Shown here: positions 1-7,905 of the stretch, in pieces | How positions within the stretch are numbered: the first letter of the stretch is position 1 | How the letters are laid out: every line of letters begins with the position of its first letter | Notes under the pieces: generated by a model | Databases searched by the model: none | What the model saw: only the letters and a program-made list of their open reading frames with translations | What the model was told of the DNA's origin: nothing | Position numbers and translations under genes: made by a program | NCBI GenBank assembly: GCA_024460105.1 | Contig: JANFXS010000004.1 | Coordinates: 124,001 to 188,000 of the forward strand | Direction of reading: 5' to 3' | DNA from: Anaerotignum faecicola | GTDB taxonomy: Bacteria > Bacillota > Clostridia > Lachnospirales > Anaerotignaceae | Length of the DNA: 64,000 nt

Positions 1-94
1 TTACAAGATCCGAATTAAGATCGTTCAAATATTCTGCCGTGCCTGCAATCATACCGTTTTTACCTTTAAGTTCCTTTGCCCTTTCAATAGCCAT
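1..94 (-). CDS. Unidentified protein, N-terminal part only
   Basis: Reading leftwards, an ATG at 94 is preceded, six bases away, by a perfect AGGAGG (complement of 101-106), and the frame stays open to the window edge, giving 31 residues that begin MAIERAKELKGKNGMIAGTA. The start site is convincing, but too little protein is present to name it, and I recognise no family signature. It shares orientation with the oxidoreductase operon at 923-3496 but is separated from it by more than 800 bases of repeat-bearing intergenic DNA, so it is probably a separate transcription unit. Confidence 0.6.
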   Translation of the reverse strand, partial: MAIERAKELKGKNGMIAGTAEYLNDLNSDLV

Positions 95-294
95 AAAAAT
101 CCTCCTTTTATAATATAGGCCGCCGCCTTTTAACAGGATTAATATACTATCAAAGAGCCCTCTCTCGGTTACCCTTTTTATACGGCTTAAATTTGAACGG
201 CTTACAACGGCAATTTCAGTTGGCTTATATAAAAGCAAGTATGCGTATTCCGATTTGAACAACAAAAAATTTCTCCATGATAAATCAAAAATTC

Positions 295-398
295 AAAAAC
301 GTCATCAGAAATTTAACGGCGGGCAAAAAGCATGAATGTGAAGCCGAAACCGTATAGGAGGCTTTTGGCGCCGCTTTTAGGTCACTGATGACGTTTTT
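295..398. repeat. Structured repeat, copy A (14-bp perfect inverted repeat with conserved core)
   Basis: The arms AAAAACGTCATCAG (295-308) and CTGATGACGTTTTT (385-398) are exact inverse complements. Between them lies a core with AAAAAGCATGAA (near 324-335) and GGCTTTTGGCGCCG (360-373), both shared with copy B at 551-656. An inner AAGCC/GGCTT stem can also form. The arms differ from copy B but pair in both. The upstream flank, AAAAAATTTCTCCATG, recurs before copy B. This looks like a dispersed element or a structured RNA rather than a terminator, because the arms enclose 76 bases. Confidence 0.6.
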
Positions 399-410
399 GG
401 CCGCGTACTT

Positions 411-680
411 TCAGTTTACAAGGGCATACACGCTCCGCATGGCAAATTTTTCTGCTCTTTGGCGTTGCAAATACTTGGCCGGCCTATGGGAAAGCCTGCA
501 TATTTGCGCCTTGAATAACAAAAAAATTTCTCCATGTGGAGTCAAAGAGTTGAGAACATCATTAGCGGTTTAAGAGCAAGGAAAAAGCATGAAGGCGTAG
601 CTAAAGCTACGTCAAAGGCTTTTGACGCCGCTATTGTGCCGCTAATGATATCCTCAACCGTGTATGCCCTTGTAAACTGA
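411..680. mobile_element. MITE-like segment bounded by a 21-bp terminal inverted repeat
   Basis: Bases 411-431 (beginning TCAGTTTACAAGGGCATA) and 660-680 are perfect 21-base inverse complements, 270 bases end to end, with no open frame for a transposase between them. Copy B of the structured repeat (551-656) sits inside. A diverged single end with TTGTAAACTGAAG followed by TATGG recurs at 12166-12184, matching 670-688 in 18 of 19 bases. I could not identify a target-site duplication, so a non-autonomous transposon is a reading of the structure, not proven. Confidence 0.45.
551..656. repeat. Structured repeat, copy B
   Basis: ATCATTAGCGG (558-568) pairs exactly with CCGCTAATGAT (639-649), and TGAG/CTCA extends the stem outwards. 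The interior repeats the core of copy A (AAAAAGCATGAA near 583-594, GGCTTTTGACGCC near 617-629) and adds AGC/GCT and GTCAAA/TTTGAC hairpins. Compared with copy A the outer stem has changed at paired positions while remaining complementary, which suggests selection on structure. Confidence 0.6.
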
Positions 681-922
681 AGGTATGGTTTCATAATCCG
701 AAAATGTTTTTTTGCAAAAGCAAAACCGCCCGCCCCCGGCCCGGTTTCTAAAAACACGGCAAAATCCATGTTTTTAAAAACAGCCGAAAGCAGACGGTTT
801 CCAGCTTCATACATCGGTATCGGGCAAATTCCGTTATGCCGACACCGCATAATCCTACAACCTATTCTATATTAAGGCCACATTCCAAAGGGGGGCTTGG
901 AAGAGCCTTTTATAACTTATTC

Positions 923-1453
923 TCAGCCTTTGAAATTGAACCCGGCTTCAAGGGCTTTTATGTTCGGTTCCACAAGCGCCGGTTTCATCTTAGCCGCAAC
1001 AACGGCTTTAGCATCTTCAAGGTCAACAATGTGGAGCGTTTTAACAACTGCTCCAAGGGCTACCATATTGGCCGATTTTGCCGTCGCAACCTCCGTCGCA
1101 ATTTCCGTGAAAGGTATTTCAAGCACGTTAATATCCGTCCTCGACGCTTTTTTGCTAATCATAGAGCTGTTTACAATAAAAGTGCCGCCCGGTTTAACTT
1201 TGCCTTCATAGTCGTCGAATGATTTTTCATCCATAACAAGTATAGTGTCGGCCATGCTTATGATAGGGGAGCCCATCTCTTCGGAGATTACAACCTGGCA
1301 GCTTGCGCGCCCGCCCCTTTTTTCCTGTCCGTATGCAGGTGAAAGCGTAACATTAAGGCCTTTTTTCGATGCGGCTGTACAAACCATTTTTCCCATAAGG
1401 ATTGTACCCTGTCCGCCTATTCCAGAGAAAATAATTTCACTTTTCATAATCAT
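923..1453 (-). CDS. korC: 2-oxoacid:ferredoxin oxidoreductase, gamma subunit
   Basis: This 176-residue protein begins with the nucleotide-loop-like motif IIFSGIGGQGTILMGK of the gamma domain of pyruvate/2-oxoacid:ferredoxin oxidoreductases, which helps assemble the active enzyme. A later stretch (SPAYGQEKRGGRASCQVVIS) is also typical. Its ATG at 1453 overlaps the stop of the upstream beta-subunit gene (ATGA) and has AGGAGG six bases upstream; a second ATG two codons later is an alternative start. It is last in a four-gene leftward operon (delta-alpha-beta-gamma). The substrate class (branched-chain 2-oxoacid versus 2-oxoglutarate) cannot be settled by eye, so the kor symbol is provisional. 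Confidence 0.85.
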   Translation of the reverse strand: MIMKSEIIFSGIGGQGTILMGKMVCTAASKKGLNVTLSPAYGQEKRGGRASCQVVISEEMGSPIISMADTILVMDEKSFDDYEGKVKPGGTFIVNSSMISKKASRTDINVLEIPFTEIATEVATAKSANMVALGAVVKTLHIVDLEDAKAVVAAKMKPALVEPNIKALEAGFNFKG

Positions 1454-2199
1454 TTGCCCTCCTCTTTTGGCGCTTTAAATACTCCCAACGGGAATGTCGA
1501 TAAAACTGTGTTGTCAACCCATTTAAGGGCTTCAACAGGTTTTACGCCCCAGCCTGTAGGACATGGCGAAACAACTTCCACAAAGCTTAACCCTTTGCCT
1601 TCAAGCTGATATGTAAACGCCTTTTTGATAGCGGCTTTCATTTTCCTTATGTTCGCAGGAGTTGAAACCGTAACCCTTTCGCTGTAATAGCATCCCGGTA
1701 TGCCGGCGATAATTTCGGCCATGTTAACAGGATGTCCCGTAAATTCCTCGCCGCGGCCATAAGGCGACGTTGTTGTATGCTGACCCATAAGCGTTGTAGG
1801 AGCCATTTGTCCGCCCGTCATGCCGTAAATAGCGTTGTTTACAAATACAACCGTGAATTTTTCTCCCCTGATTGCCGAGTGCATAATTTCGCTCATGCCT
1901 TCCGAAACAAGGTCGCCGTCGCCCTGGTAAACGATTACAAGGTTATCCGGAGTCGCCCTTTTAACGCCTGTGCCTACAGCAGGCGCACGTCCATGAAGAG
2001 CGCATATGCTGTCAACCTTAAAATATTTGTCGGCATAAACAGAACATCCTATAGGCCAAACGAAAACAGCCTTTTCCTGTAAATTCATTTCCTCAATAAG
2101 TTCGCCGATAACCCTGTTTATAATTCCGTGGCCGCAGCCGCCGCAGTATTTCATGTATTCGTCTGTAAAAACATCCGGTCTTTTATATACTATACTCAT
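1450..2199 (-). CDS. korB: 2-oxoacid:ferredoxin oxidoreductase, beta subunit (TPP-binding)
   Basis: This 249-residue subunit binds thiamine diphosphate: GDGDL (near residue 97) followed by an NN-x-YGMTGGQ stretch is the family TPP/Mg signature, and the CGGCGHG near the N terminus is also typical. It decarboxylates 2-oxoacids and transfers the acyl group to CoA while electrons pass to ferredoxin. I place the start at the ATG at 2199 (MSIVYKR), which has AGGAGG about eight bases upstream; a GTG three codons earlier lies inside that ribosome site and is unlikely. It is the third gene of the operon and overlaps the gamma gene by four bases. Confidence 0.88.
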   Translation of the reverse strand: MSIVYKRPDVFTDEYMKYCGGCGHGIINRVIGELIEEMNLQEKAVFVWPIGCSVYADKYFKVDSICALHGRAPAVGTGVKRATPDNLVIVYQGDGDLVSEGMSEIMHSAIRGEKFTVVFVNNAIYGMTGGQMAPTTLMGQHTTTSPYGRGEEFTGHPVNMAEIIAGIPGCYYSERVTVSTPANIRKMKAAIKKAFTYQLEGKGLSFVEVVSPCPTGWGVKPVEALKWVDNTVLSTFPLGVFKAPKEEGK

Positions 2200-2221
2200 T
2201 TTTTCCACCTCCTAAGGTTAA

Positions 2222-3265
2222 TTACTTATAAAGTTCAACAAGTTTTTCGCAAAGTTCAACAGGAGTCGGTGTAATGCCGCCGAGCCTTCCGTAGAATGTT
2301 ACGCTGTCTTTATCTTTAACTGAAAGCTTAACGTCTTCAACCATCTGTCCGGCGCTTAACTCGACAACAAAGAATTTTTTATCGTCAAGGCCTTCAAAAG
2401 CTTTTTCAGGGAACGGCCAAAGTGTGATAGGCCTTATAAGGCCAACCTTTAAGCCCTGCTCTTCCGCAAGCTTCATAGCGGACATGCATACGCGGCTTAA
2501 AACGCCGTAAGCGACTATTACAACGTCTGCATCTTCAACGTTGATAGCTTCCCATCTTTGTTCGTTTTCTTTAATTTTATTGTATTTTGCCTGTAATTTA
2601 AGGTTAAACTGTTCCCACTGTTCAGGGCCGTCGCCGCATGTGGTGATGTCGTTGTGCGGCCTGCCCTTAGCGCCGTCTACTGCCCAAGGCTGCCTTGCCG
2701 GGCCTTCCGTCCTTTCCGGAAGCACTACGTTTTCCATCATCTTTGACAATGTGCCGTCGCTTGCAACAACAACAGGGTTGAGGTATTTTTCCGCAAGCTC
2801 AAACGAAAGCGGGGCAAAATCCGCAAATTCCTGAACCGAATAAGGCGCAAGCACAATCGTCCTGTAATCGCCGTGGCCGCCGCCTTTTGTAAGCTGGAAA
2901 TAATCCCCCTGCGCTCCGAGGATCTCCCCGTCGGCCGGACCCGGACGCATAACGTCGACAACAACGGAAGGAAGGCTTGCGGCAGACATATAGCTCATAG
3001 CCTCGCATCCAAGGGAAAATCCCGGGCCGCTTGTAGCCGTCATGCCCCTTTTGCCTGTAGCCGCAACGCCCGCAATCATATTGAAAGCGGCAACTTCAGT
3101 TTCGGCCTGTATAAATGTCAAACCCTCCGAAGGAGCTTTTTTAGCATAGTATTCCGGCATTTCGCTTGAAGGCGTAATAGGATAGCCGAAGAAAAATTTG
3201 CAGCCGGAGCGGATAGCGGCTTCTGCAAAGGCTTCATTTCCCTGCATAAAAACTTTTTCACCCAT
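2222..3265 (-). CDS. korA: 2-oxoacid:ferredoxin oxidoreductase, alpha subunit
   Basis: The 347-residue protein shows the alpha-subunit pyrimidine-binding domain (GCKFFFGYPITPSSEMPEY near residue 21) and the later transketolase-like domain. GATSGPGFSL-type residues (TATSGPGFSLGCEAMSY) mark the interface region. With the beta, gamma and delta genes it would form a 2-oxoacid:ferredoxin oxidoreductase of the VOR/KOR type, in the order delta-alpha-beta-gamma. The start ATG follows a GGGGG-type ribosome site. The family resemblance to VorB-type 3-methyl-2-oxobutanoate oxidoreductases suggests branched-chain amino-acid catabolism, but 2-oxoglutarate is equally possible. Confidence 0.88.
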   Translation of the reverse strand: MGEKVFMQGNEAFAEAAIRSGCKFFFGYPITPSSEMPEYYAKKAPSEGLTFIQAETEVAAFNMIAGVAATGKRGMTATSGPGFSLGCEAMSYMSAASLPSVVVDVMRPGPADGEILGAQGDYFQLTKGGGHGDYRTIVLAPYSVQEFADFAPLSFELAEKYLNPVVVASDGTLSKMMENVVLPERTEGPARQPWAVDGAKGRPHNDITTCGDGPEQWEQFNLKLQAKYNKIKENEQRWEAINVEDADVVIVAYGVLSRVCMSAMKLAEEQGLKVGLIRPITLWPFPEKAFEGLDDKKFFVVELSAGQMVEDVKLSVKDKDSVTFYGRLGGITPTPVELCEKLVELYK

Positions 3266-3283
3266 TTTTATTTCCCCCTTAAA

Positions 3284-3496
3284 TTAAACGTCTTTTTCAA
3301 CCATTATTGCGCCTTCCGGACATACGGTTGCGCATATTCCGCAAGCGATGCAGTCCTTAAGGTCAACGGCTTCAACTGCATAGTAACCTTTTTTATTAAC
3401 TGTAGAGCTTTTTGCAAGGATAGTTTTTTTCGGACAGAACGTCATGCAGTATTCGCATTCCTTGCACATTTCACGGTCAACTGTTACACGGTTCAT
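3284..3496 (-). CDS. korD: 2-oxoacid:ferredoxin oxidoreductase, delta subunit (2x[4Fe-4S] ferredoxin)
   Basis: This 70-residue ferredoxin-like subunit has two complete cluster motifs, CKECEYCMTFCP and CIACGICATVCP, and would carry electrons from the TPP site to external ferredoxin. It is the first gene of the leftward operon. The ATG at 3496 (MNRVTVDRE) is chosen because AAGGAG lies about seven bases upstream; an ATG seven codons further upstream would place that ribosome site inside the coding sequence. Confidence 0.88.
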   Translation of the reverse strand: MNRVTVDREMCKECEYCMTFCPKKTILAKSSTVNKKGYYAVEAVDLKDCIACGICATVCPEGAIMVEKDV

Positions 3497-3572
3497 AACT
3501 TTCACTCCTTTTGGCATGTAGGGTTTCCTTTAGACATGCCCGGTATGGCCCCGGGCGGCTTAATATGTTCAA

Positions 3573-3605
3573 ACGGAATTCATATTCCGTTCTAAATATA
3601 AGAAC
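3573..3605. promoter_or_regulatory. Palindromes upstream of the oxidoreductase operon (candidate operator)
   Basis: ACGGAAT/ATTCCGT (3573-3590) and GTTCT/AGAAC (3589-3605, spaced by seven bases) are adjacent palindromes just upstream of korD. The second resembles the TTCTA/TAGAA palindrome at 3734-3748 on the other side of the divergent intergenic region. They are reasonable candidate sites for the IclR-type regulator transcribed divergently, as IclR proteins usually act on their neighbours, but no footprint evidence is available. Confidence 0.4.
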
Positions 3606-3694
3606 ACCTTTCTAATTAATTTTTATGCCTTAATTATAATAAGTATACATATTCACGTCAATAATATTTTCAACAGAAAATTTCAAAATTTTTC

Positions 3695-3723
3695 TTTACT
3701 TTTTTAGTCAAAATCTATATAAT
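3695..3723 (+). promoter_or_regulatory. Sigma-A type promoter of the iclR-like gene
   Basis: TTTACT (3695-3700) and a perfect TATAAT (3718-3723) are separated by 17 bases, giving a predicted transcript start about 40 bases before the ATG at 3774. Confidence 0.6.
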
Positions 3724-3733
3724 GATATATGTA

Positions 3734-3748
3734 TTCTATTATTTAGAA
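3734..3748. promoter_or_regulatory. TTCTA-N5-TAGAA palindrome (candidate autoregulatory operator)
   Basis: The perfect five-base arms lie immediately downstream of the -10 element of the iclR-like promoter, where a bound repressor would block transcription. A related palindrome is at 3589-3605. The assignment to the IclR protein is inference from position and similarity of the two sites. Confidence 0.4.
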
Positions 3749-3773
3749 CATAAAATATGAAAGGAGACGTCTT

Positions 3774-4586
3774 ATGGCCCGCCCATATTTAACAGGATAT
3801 ACTCCCAAATATCCGGTGCAGACATTAAGCAAAGCCCTTGATATAATTGAATATTTAAAAAACAACAATACAGCCGAGGGCGTAAGCATCAGCGAAATAA
3901 GCAGGGAGCTCGACATGGCGAAAAGCGGTGTGCACCGCCTTTTGGACACATTGATGGCATACGGCTTTGTTGAGAAGGTGGAAAACGCCGCCACAACATA
4001 CCGTCTCGGCTGGGGGCTTTTCGACGCCGGAAACGCCGTGCCCAAACAGCACACGCTTAACGGCGCAAACTACACGCCGCTTTTGGAACGGCTCTGCTCA
4101 ACATTTAACGAAACCGTTAACCTAGGGGTGCTCAACAGCCGCGAGGCGGTTATATTATGCAAAATGGAACCCGATATAAAAATAAGGACGAACGCGCAGG
4201 TAGGCGAACGCGAGCCGCTCTACGCCACGGCAATGGGCAAGCTTTTCTTATGCGATTTTACTGATAAGGCCATTGAGGAATACTTTGCCGCAGCCGACAC
4301 AAGTTCCCTTGCCCCCAACACCATTACGAACGCCGCCGATATGAAAGAAGAACTGAAAAAAGTGAGGCGGTTAGGCTACGCCATGGACAACGAGGAATTT
4401 TTTGAAGGCATGATATGCTGCGCAATGCCGGTTAAGGACTTTACGGGGAAAACCGTAAGCGGAATAAGCGTAAGCGGCCCCGCCAAAAGGATGGAGGGCA
4501 TAAAGCTTGAAGAAATACGCGCCGAGCTTAAAAAAGTATGTTCGGAAATTTCGGCCTTTTTAGGATATTGCGGCGAAACCGTCTGA
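3774..4586 (+). CDS. IclR family transcriptional regulator
   Basis: This 270-residue protein has an N-terminal winged helix (residues about 18-75, SISEISRELDMAKSGVHRLL) and a C-terminal ligand-binding domain (about 90-260, with ATAMGKLFL and the late GISVSGP stretch), the order and length of the IclR family. It is divergent from the 2-oxoacid:ferredoxin oxidoreductase operon, so control of that operon is the natural guess; paired palindromes lie between them. A clear AAGGAG ribosome site precedes the ATG. The effector is unknown; IclR proteins usually sense small organic acids. Confidence 0.88.
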   Translation: MARPYLTGYTPKYPVQTLSKALDIIEYLKNNNTAEGVSISEISRELDMAKSGVHRLLDTLMAYGFVEKVENAATTYRLGWGLFDAGNAVPKQHTLNGANYTPLLERLCSTFNETVNLGVLNSREAVILCKMEPDIKIRTNAQVGEREPLYATAMGKLFLCDFTDKAIEEYFAAADTSSLAPNTITNAADMKEELKKVRRLGYAMDNEEFFEGMICCAMPVKDFTGKTVSGISVSGPAKRMEGIKLEEIRAELKKVCSEISAFLGYCGETV

Positions 4587-4921
4587 GGCTTTAACAGAGA
4601 AGAAAACCCGCTTTATGTTTGGAAATATTAATTTATAAGCCGTAACAGCGACGTTTAAACATAAGAGTTCAATATTATATAAGCCGCCGAACGGCGGCAC
4701 GGGCATATGGCGACGGGATTTGACATTTTTCATAAGGCCGTTAAGACTCCCCCATACCCAAGGGAAATTTTACGCATTCCTTTGCTGCATACGTTTGCCG
4801 TAGGATCCGATATGCCGGCGCATAAGCGCCTTGAACTGCAAAAATTTTCCGTTCAGCTGGACAAAGGCCGCCGCGTTTCTTACAATAAATTTAGCTGAAT
4901 ATTTCAAAAGGAGCGGGTAAT
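4587..4921. other. Intergenic region between the iclR-like and sigma-54 activator genes
   Basis: I see no gene here. A GCCGCC/GGCGGC hairpin (4683-4698) lacks a following T-run. A perfect -35 TTGACA (4720-4725) is followed 16 bases later by the poor -10 TAAGAC (4742-4747), a weak promoter candidate for the activator gene at 4922. A 63-codon open frame at 4707-4898 has no ribosome site and no recognisable protein. Confidence 0.5.
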
Positions 4922-6343
4922 ATGGATAAGCAGGATACGGCCACAACATTATACAGCAGTTTTAAATCCGAAAAAGAATATCTTGAAATGCTTGAGGCGG
5001 CCATTGATCTGTCTGAAATCGGCTACCTTATTACGGATGGGGAATGTAACGTTATAAAAATAAACCCGGCTCAAATCCGGATTACGGGCCAGGCGCCGGA
5101 GGTGAATCTGGGCAGAAACATGCGCGATGTGGAAAAATCCGATAAATCCCCGTCCGCCTCGGTAAAAGTGAAAAAAAGCGGCGCGCCTGTCAAGCTGGAA
5201 CAGCATATTGTAAACGGGAAAAGCTATCTTGTTTACGGCATACCTTATTTCGGCAAAGACGGAAAACTTAAATACATAATCAATAATCTCATTGATTCCA
5301 CAGAAATAAACAGAACCAAAGAAAAACTGAAAAATATACAGTCGGCCAATGAAAAGCTGAATGATAAAGTAAAGGAGCTTAAAAACCAAATACAGATTGA
5401 AAGCAAAATTATCTACCGAAGCGACGCGATGCACAATATGCTGCTTTTGTGCCAAAAAGCCGCGCAATATGACGCCGCCGTCCTTATATTAGGTGAATCG
5501 GGGGCAGGCAAAGAACTTGTTTCGGAATATATTTTTGAAAGGAGCCGGAGAAGCGGCGGTACATTTTTAAAAATAAACTGCGCTTCAATTCCCGAAAATC
5601 TATTGGAATCGGAACTTTTCGGGTATGAAGCAGGCTCTTTTACAGGCGCGAACAATAAGGGCAAAAAGGGGCTGTTGGAATATGCCGATAAAGGCACGTT
5701 GCTGCTGGACGAAATAGGCGAACTTCCCATAAAGCTCCAGGCAAAATTACTGCGTTTTTTACAGGAAGGCGAGTTTTACCGTGTCGGCGGCAGAAATCCC
5801 GTATATGCAGACGTGCGGATTTTAGCCGCTACTAACAGAAATTTACAGGAAATGATTGAAAACAAAACTTTTCGCGAAGATCTTTATTATAGGCTTAATG
5901 TAATTCAAATCCGCGTTCCGTCGCTAAGGGAACGGAAAGAGGATATACCTCTTTTGATACGGCATTTTACAAAACAATTTAACGAAAAGTACGGCTGTAA
6001 GAAAACTTTCAGCATTGATGCCGTGGAATTTTTCCAGCATATATCAATGAAAGGCAACGTCCGCGGCCTGCGCAACAGCGTGCAAAGGCTTCTTATGCTG
6101 TGCGAGAACGACATAATAAATGCCGTTGATGTTGAAATGATACTTTCGGATGAAGAAAAAATTATTATGCCGCAAAATAACACGGGGCTTAAAGAAATTT
6201 TGGAAAACTGCGAAGAAAAAATACTGCGCCAGTATGCTGCCGTTTACAAAACGGAACAAGCTCTCAGCCGTATACTTAAAATAAGCCAATCTACCGTATC
6301 AAGAAAACTGTCGAAATACGGCATACGCAATATCCAAAAATGA
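4922..6343 (+). CDS. Sigma-54 dependent transcriptional activator with PAS sensor
   Basis: The 473-residue protein has a PAS-like sensor (about 20-135), a short coiled-coil linker, an AAA+ domain (about 170-395) and a Fis-type helix-turn-helix (about 435-470, SQSTVSRKLSKYGI). The AAA+ domain shows Walker A GESGAGKE (residues 190-197), the sigma-54 contact loop as GSFTGA rather than the usual GAFTGA, and Walker B LLLDEIGE. It would drive open-complex formation by sigma-54 polymerase. A near-consensus sigma-54 promoter lies 270 bases downstream at 6617-6634, in front of the DUF819 and peptidase genes, which are its likely targets. The PAS ligand is unknown. Confidence 0.9.
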   Translation: MDKQDTATTLYSSFKSEKEYLEMLEAAIDLSEIGYLITDGECNVIKINPAQIRITGQAPEVNLGRNMRDVEKSDKSPSASVKVKKSGAPVKLEQHIVNGKSYLVYGIPYFGKDGKLKYIINNLIDSTEINRTKEKLKNIQSANEKLNDKVKELKNQIQIESKIIYRSDAMHNMLLLCQKAAQYDAAVLILGESGAGKELVSEYIFERSRRSGGTFLKINCASIPENLLESELFGYEAGSFTGANNKGKKGLLEYADKGTLLLDEIGELPIKLQAKLLRFLQEGEFYRVGGRNPVYADVRILAATNRNLQEMIENKTFREDLYYRLNVIQIRVPSLRERKEDIPLLIRHFTKQFNEKYGCKKTFSIDAVEFFQHISMKGNVRGLRNSVQRLLMLCENDIINAVDVEMILSDEEKIIMPQNNTGLKEILENCEEKILRQYAAVYKTEQALSRILKISQSTVSRKLSKYGIRNIQK

Positions 6344-6572
6344 ATATAATATCCGTTTTTGAATAATATAAAATCGTGGCCTAACGGGATTAAATTTTAT
6401 TAAATATAAAATTTTGTAGAAAAATCTGCTTGCCGTTATTAGCCGCGTTTTTTATTTATATATTTTTGATAAATATATTTGTTCTATATACCCCCTAAAT
6501 ATCAAAATAATATATAATCAGTTATATTTTAAATCAAAAAATCCATTTTTGCATAAATATATCTTGAAAAAA

Positions 6573-6597
6573 CGGCGTTTATATATACAAAATGCCG
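6573..6597. promoter_or_regulatory. Candidate enhancer palindrome for the sigma-54 activator
   Basis: CGGCGTTT (6573-6580) and AAAATGCCG (6589-6597) form an imperfect palindrome about 20-45 bases upstream of the -24 element. This is closer than typical enhancer sites, so it may be only one of several or coincidental. A ligand-activated Fis-type protein would be expected to bind such a dyad. Confidence 0.3.
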
Positions 6598-6616
6598 CCA
6601 TTGTGCGTTTTCCATA

Positions 6617-6634
6617 TTGGCATGCGGATTGCTG
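6617..6634 (+). promoter_or_regulatory. Sigma-54 (-24/-12) promoter
   Basis: TTGGCAT (6617-6623) and TTGCTG (6629-6634) match the sigma-54 consensus, with exactly ten bases between the GG (6619-6620) and the GC (6631-6632). A transcript from here would start near 6645 and excludes ATG codons upstream of 6684 as starts for the next gene. The preceding gene encodes a sigma-54 activator, which strengthens the call. Confidence 0.8.
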
Positions 6635-6683
6635 TATATACAAACGTAACATGTTGCCGCCGTTAGAGATAGGAGGGAATCTT

Positions 6684-7868
6684 ATGAACAGTCTTATAAA
6701 TGCAGATAATACCGTAGGAATTTGGATGGTCATGTGCCTTTACGTTGTTTTTGCCATGTATGCGGAACGCCATTGGAATTGGTCCAAAAAATATGCAAAT
6801 GCATGTACGCTATGCCTGATTGGAGGCGCGGCCCTCTGCACTGTGGGCATACTGCCGCCGGAGTCCCCGGCGTATGCGCCCGTTTCGGACTATGTGGCTC
6901 CATTGGCAATACCAATGCTCTTGTTTAACGCCGACTTAAAAAAAGTTGCGAAACAAAGCGGCAGGATGACGGTTATATTTATAATCGCCTGCGCCGGAGT
7001 AGTGGGCGGCGCAATAATCGGTTCCGCGTTATTATATAAAAATATACCCGAAATGCATAAAGTGGCCGCATTAATCACGGGAAGCCAAACGGGAGGCGCG
7101 GTAAACGTGGCCGCTATGCGGGAAGTTTTCGGCATAAGCCCCACAATGTTTACGATAACTTATCTGGCCGACAACATTGCTTTCGTTATAACTACATTTG
7201 TTATGCTTACCCTGCCCGCCGTACCGCTTGTACGGAAGTTTTATAAATGTTCTTATCCTGTAAACAGCGTCGAACTGGCGGCAGAAGAGGGCGAGGAAGA
7301 AACCGGCATAACGTCTTTCGGTATAATCCAGATTTTCGGCATTGCTTTTGCAATATTATTTGCGACCGATATTTTTACCGGGTTTGTAAACGGCACAAAC
7401 GCCCCAAACCTGGTTAAGCAGCTTTTTGGGCAGAGATATTTGATAATCACGCTTATATCTGTTATACTTGCAACTGCTTTCCCAAAATTTATGGGCAGTT
7501 TAAAAGGCGCGTATGAATTGGGGATGATGTTTTTAAGCTTTTTCTTTATTTCTTCAACCGTTTCGGCAGATATGAAAGAAATGTTTGCACAGGGGCCGTA
7601 CCTTTTTATATTCTGTGGGATTACGTTCCTTACACAGCTTGCAGTGCTTCTGGGCAGCGGGAAAATATTCGGCTTTACAATCGAAGAAATGGTTATATGC
7701 TCAAATGCAAGCCTGGGCGGGCCCAGCACGGCGGCCGCTGTTGCCGGGGCTAAAGGGTGGAAGGATTTAATAACCCCGGCAGTGCTGGCAGGCGTTTTGG
7801 GATACATACTCGGAAATTATTTCGGCGTGTTTGTGGGAAACACGGTATTAAATTTATTCGGAGTATAG
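6684..7868 (+). CDS. DUF819 (YjcL-like) integral membrane protein, probable transporter
   Basis: The 394-residue protein is almost entirely hydrophobic, with about ten to twelve membrane segments. Glycine-rich stretches (GSQTGGAVNVAAM and SNASLGGPSTAAAVAGAKGW) are characteristic of the DUF819 family, relatives of carboxylate-type transporters; substrates of the family are largely unknown. The start at 6684 is set by AGGAGG nine bases upstream and by the sigma-54 promoter at 6617; an open frame upstream would precede the promoter. It is directly followed by a DmpA-type peptidase gene, suggesting uptake or export of a peptide or amino-acid amide handled by that enzyme. Confidence 0.8.
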   Translation: MNSLINADNTVGIWMVMCLYVVFAMYAERHWNWSKKYANACTLCLIGGAALCTVGILPPESPAYAPVSDYVAPLAIPMLLFNADLKKVAKQSGRMTVIFIIACAGVVGGAIIGSALLYKNIPEMHKVAALITGSQTGGAVNVAAMREVFGISPTMFTITYLADNIAFVITTFVMLTLPAVPLVRKFYKCSYPVNSVELAAEEGEEETGITSFGIIQIFGIAFAILFATDIFTGFVNGTNAPNLVKQLFGQRYLIITLISVILATAFPKFMGSLKGAYELGMMFLSFFFISSTVSADMKEMFAQGPYLFIFCGITFLTQLAVLLGSGKIFGFTIEEMVICSNASLGGPSTAAAVAGAKGWKDLITPAVLAGVLGYILGNYFGVFVGNTVLNLFGV

Positions 7869-7905
7869 CATGCAACGCTCGAAACATGGAATTGGAGGTT
7901 TTCAT

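Larger units (their letters stand above)
95..922. other. Long intergenic region carrying structured repeats
   Basis: No convincing gene lies here. The region holds two palindromic repeat copies (295-398 and 551-656) and a 21-base inverted pair (411-431 and 660-680), listed separately. Reading frames that stay open across it are interrupted by these palindromes and lack ribosome sites. A short GGCT/AGCC stem near 897-912 next to a run of pyrimidines may end the leftward operon that stops at 923, but it is weak. Confidence 0.6.

Noticed and set aside
2200-2208. Upstream GTG start for the 2-oxoacid oxidoreductase beta subunit
   Set aside because: The GTG lies in the AGGAGG ribosome site of the ATG at 2199.
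4707-4898. Possible 63-residue gene between the iclR-like and sigma-54 activator genes
   Set aside because: There is no ribosome site, no protein family signature, and a -35-like TTGACA and GC hairpin occupy the same stretch.
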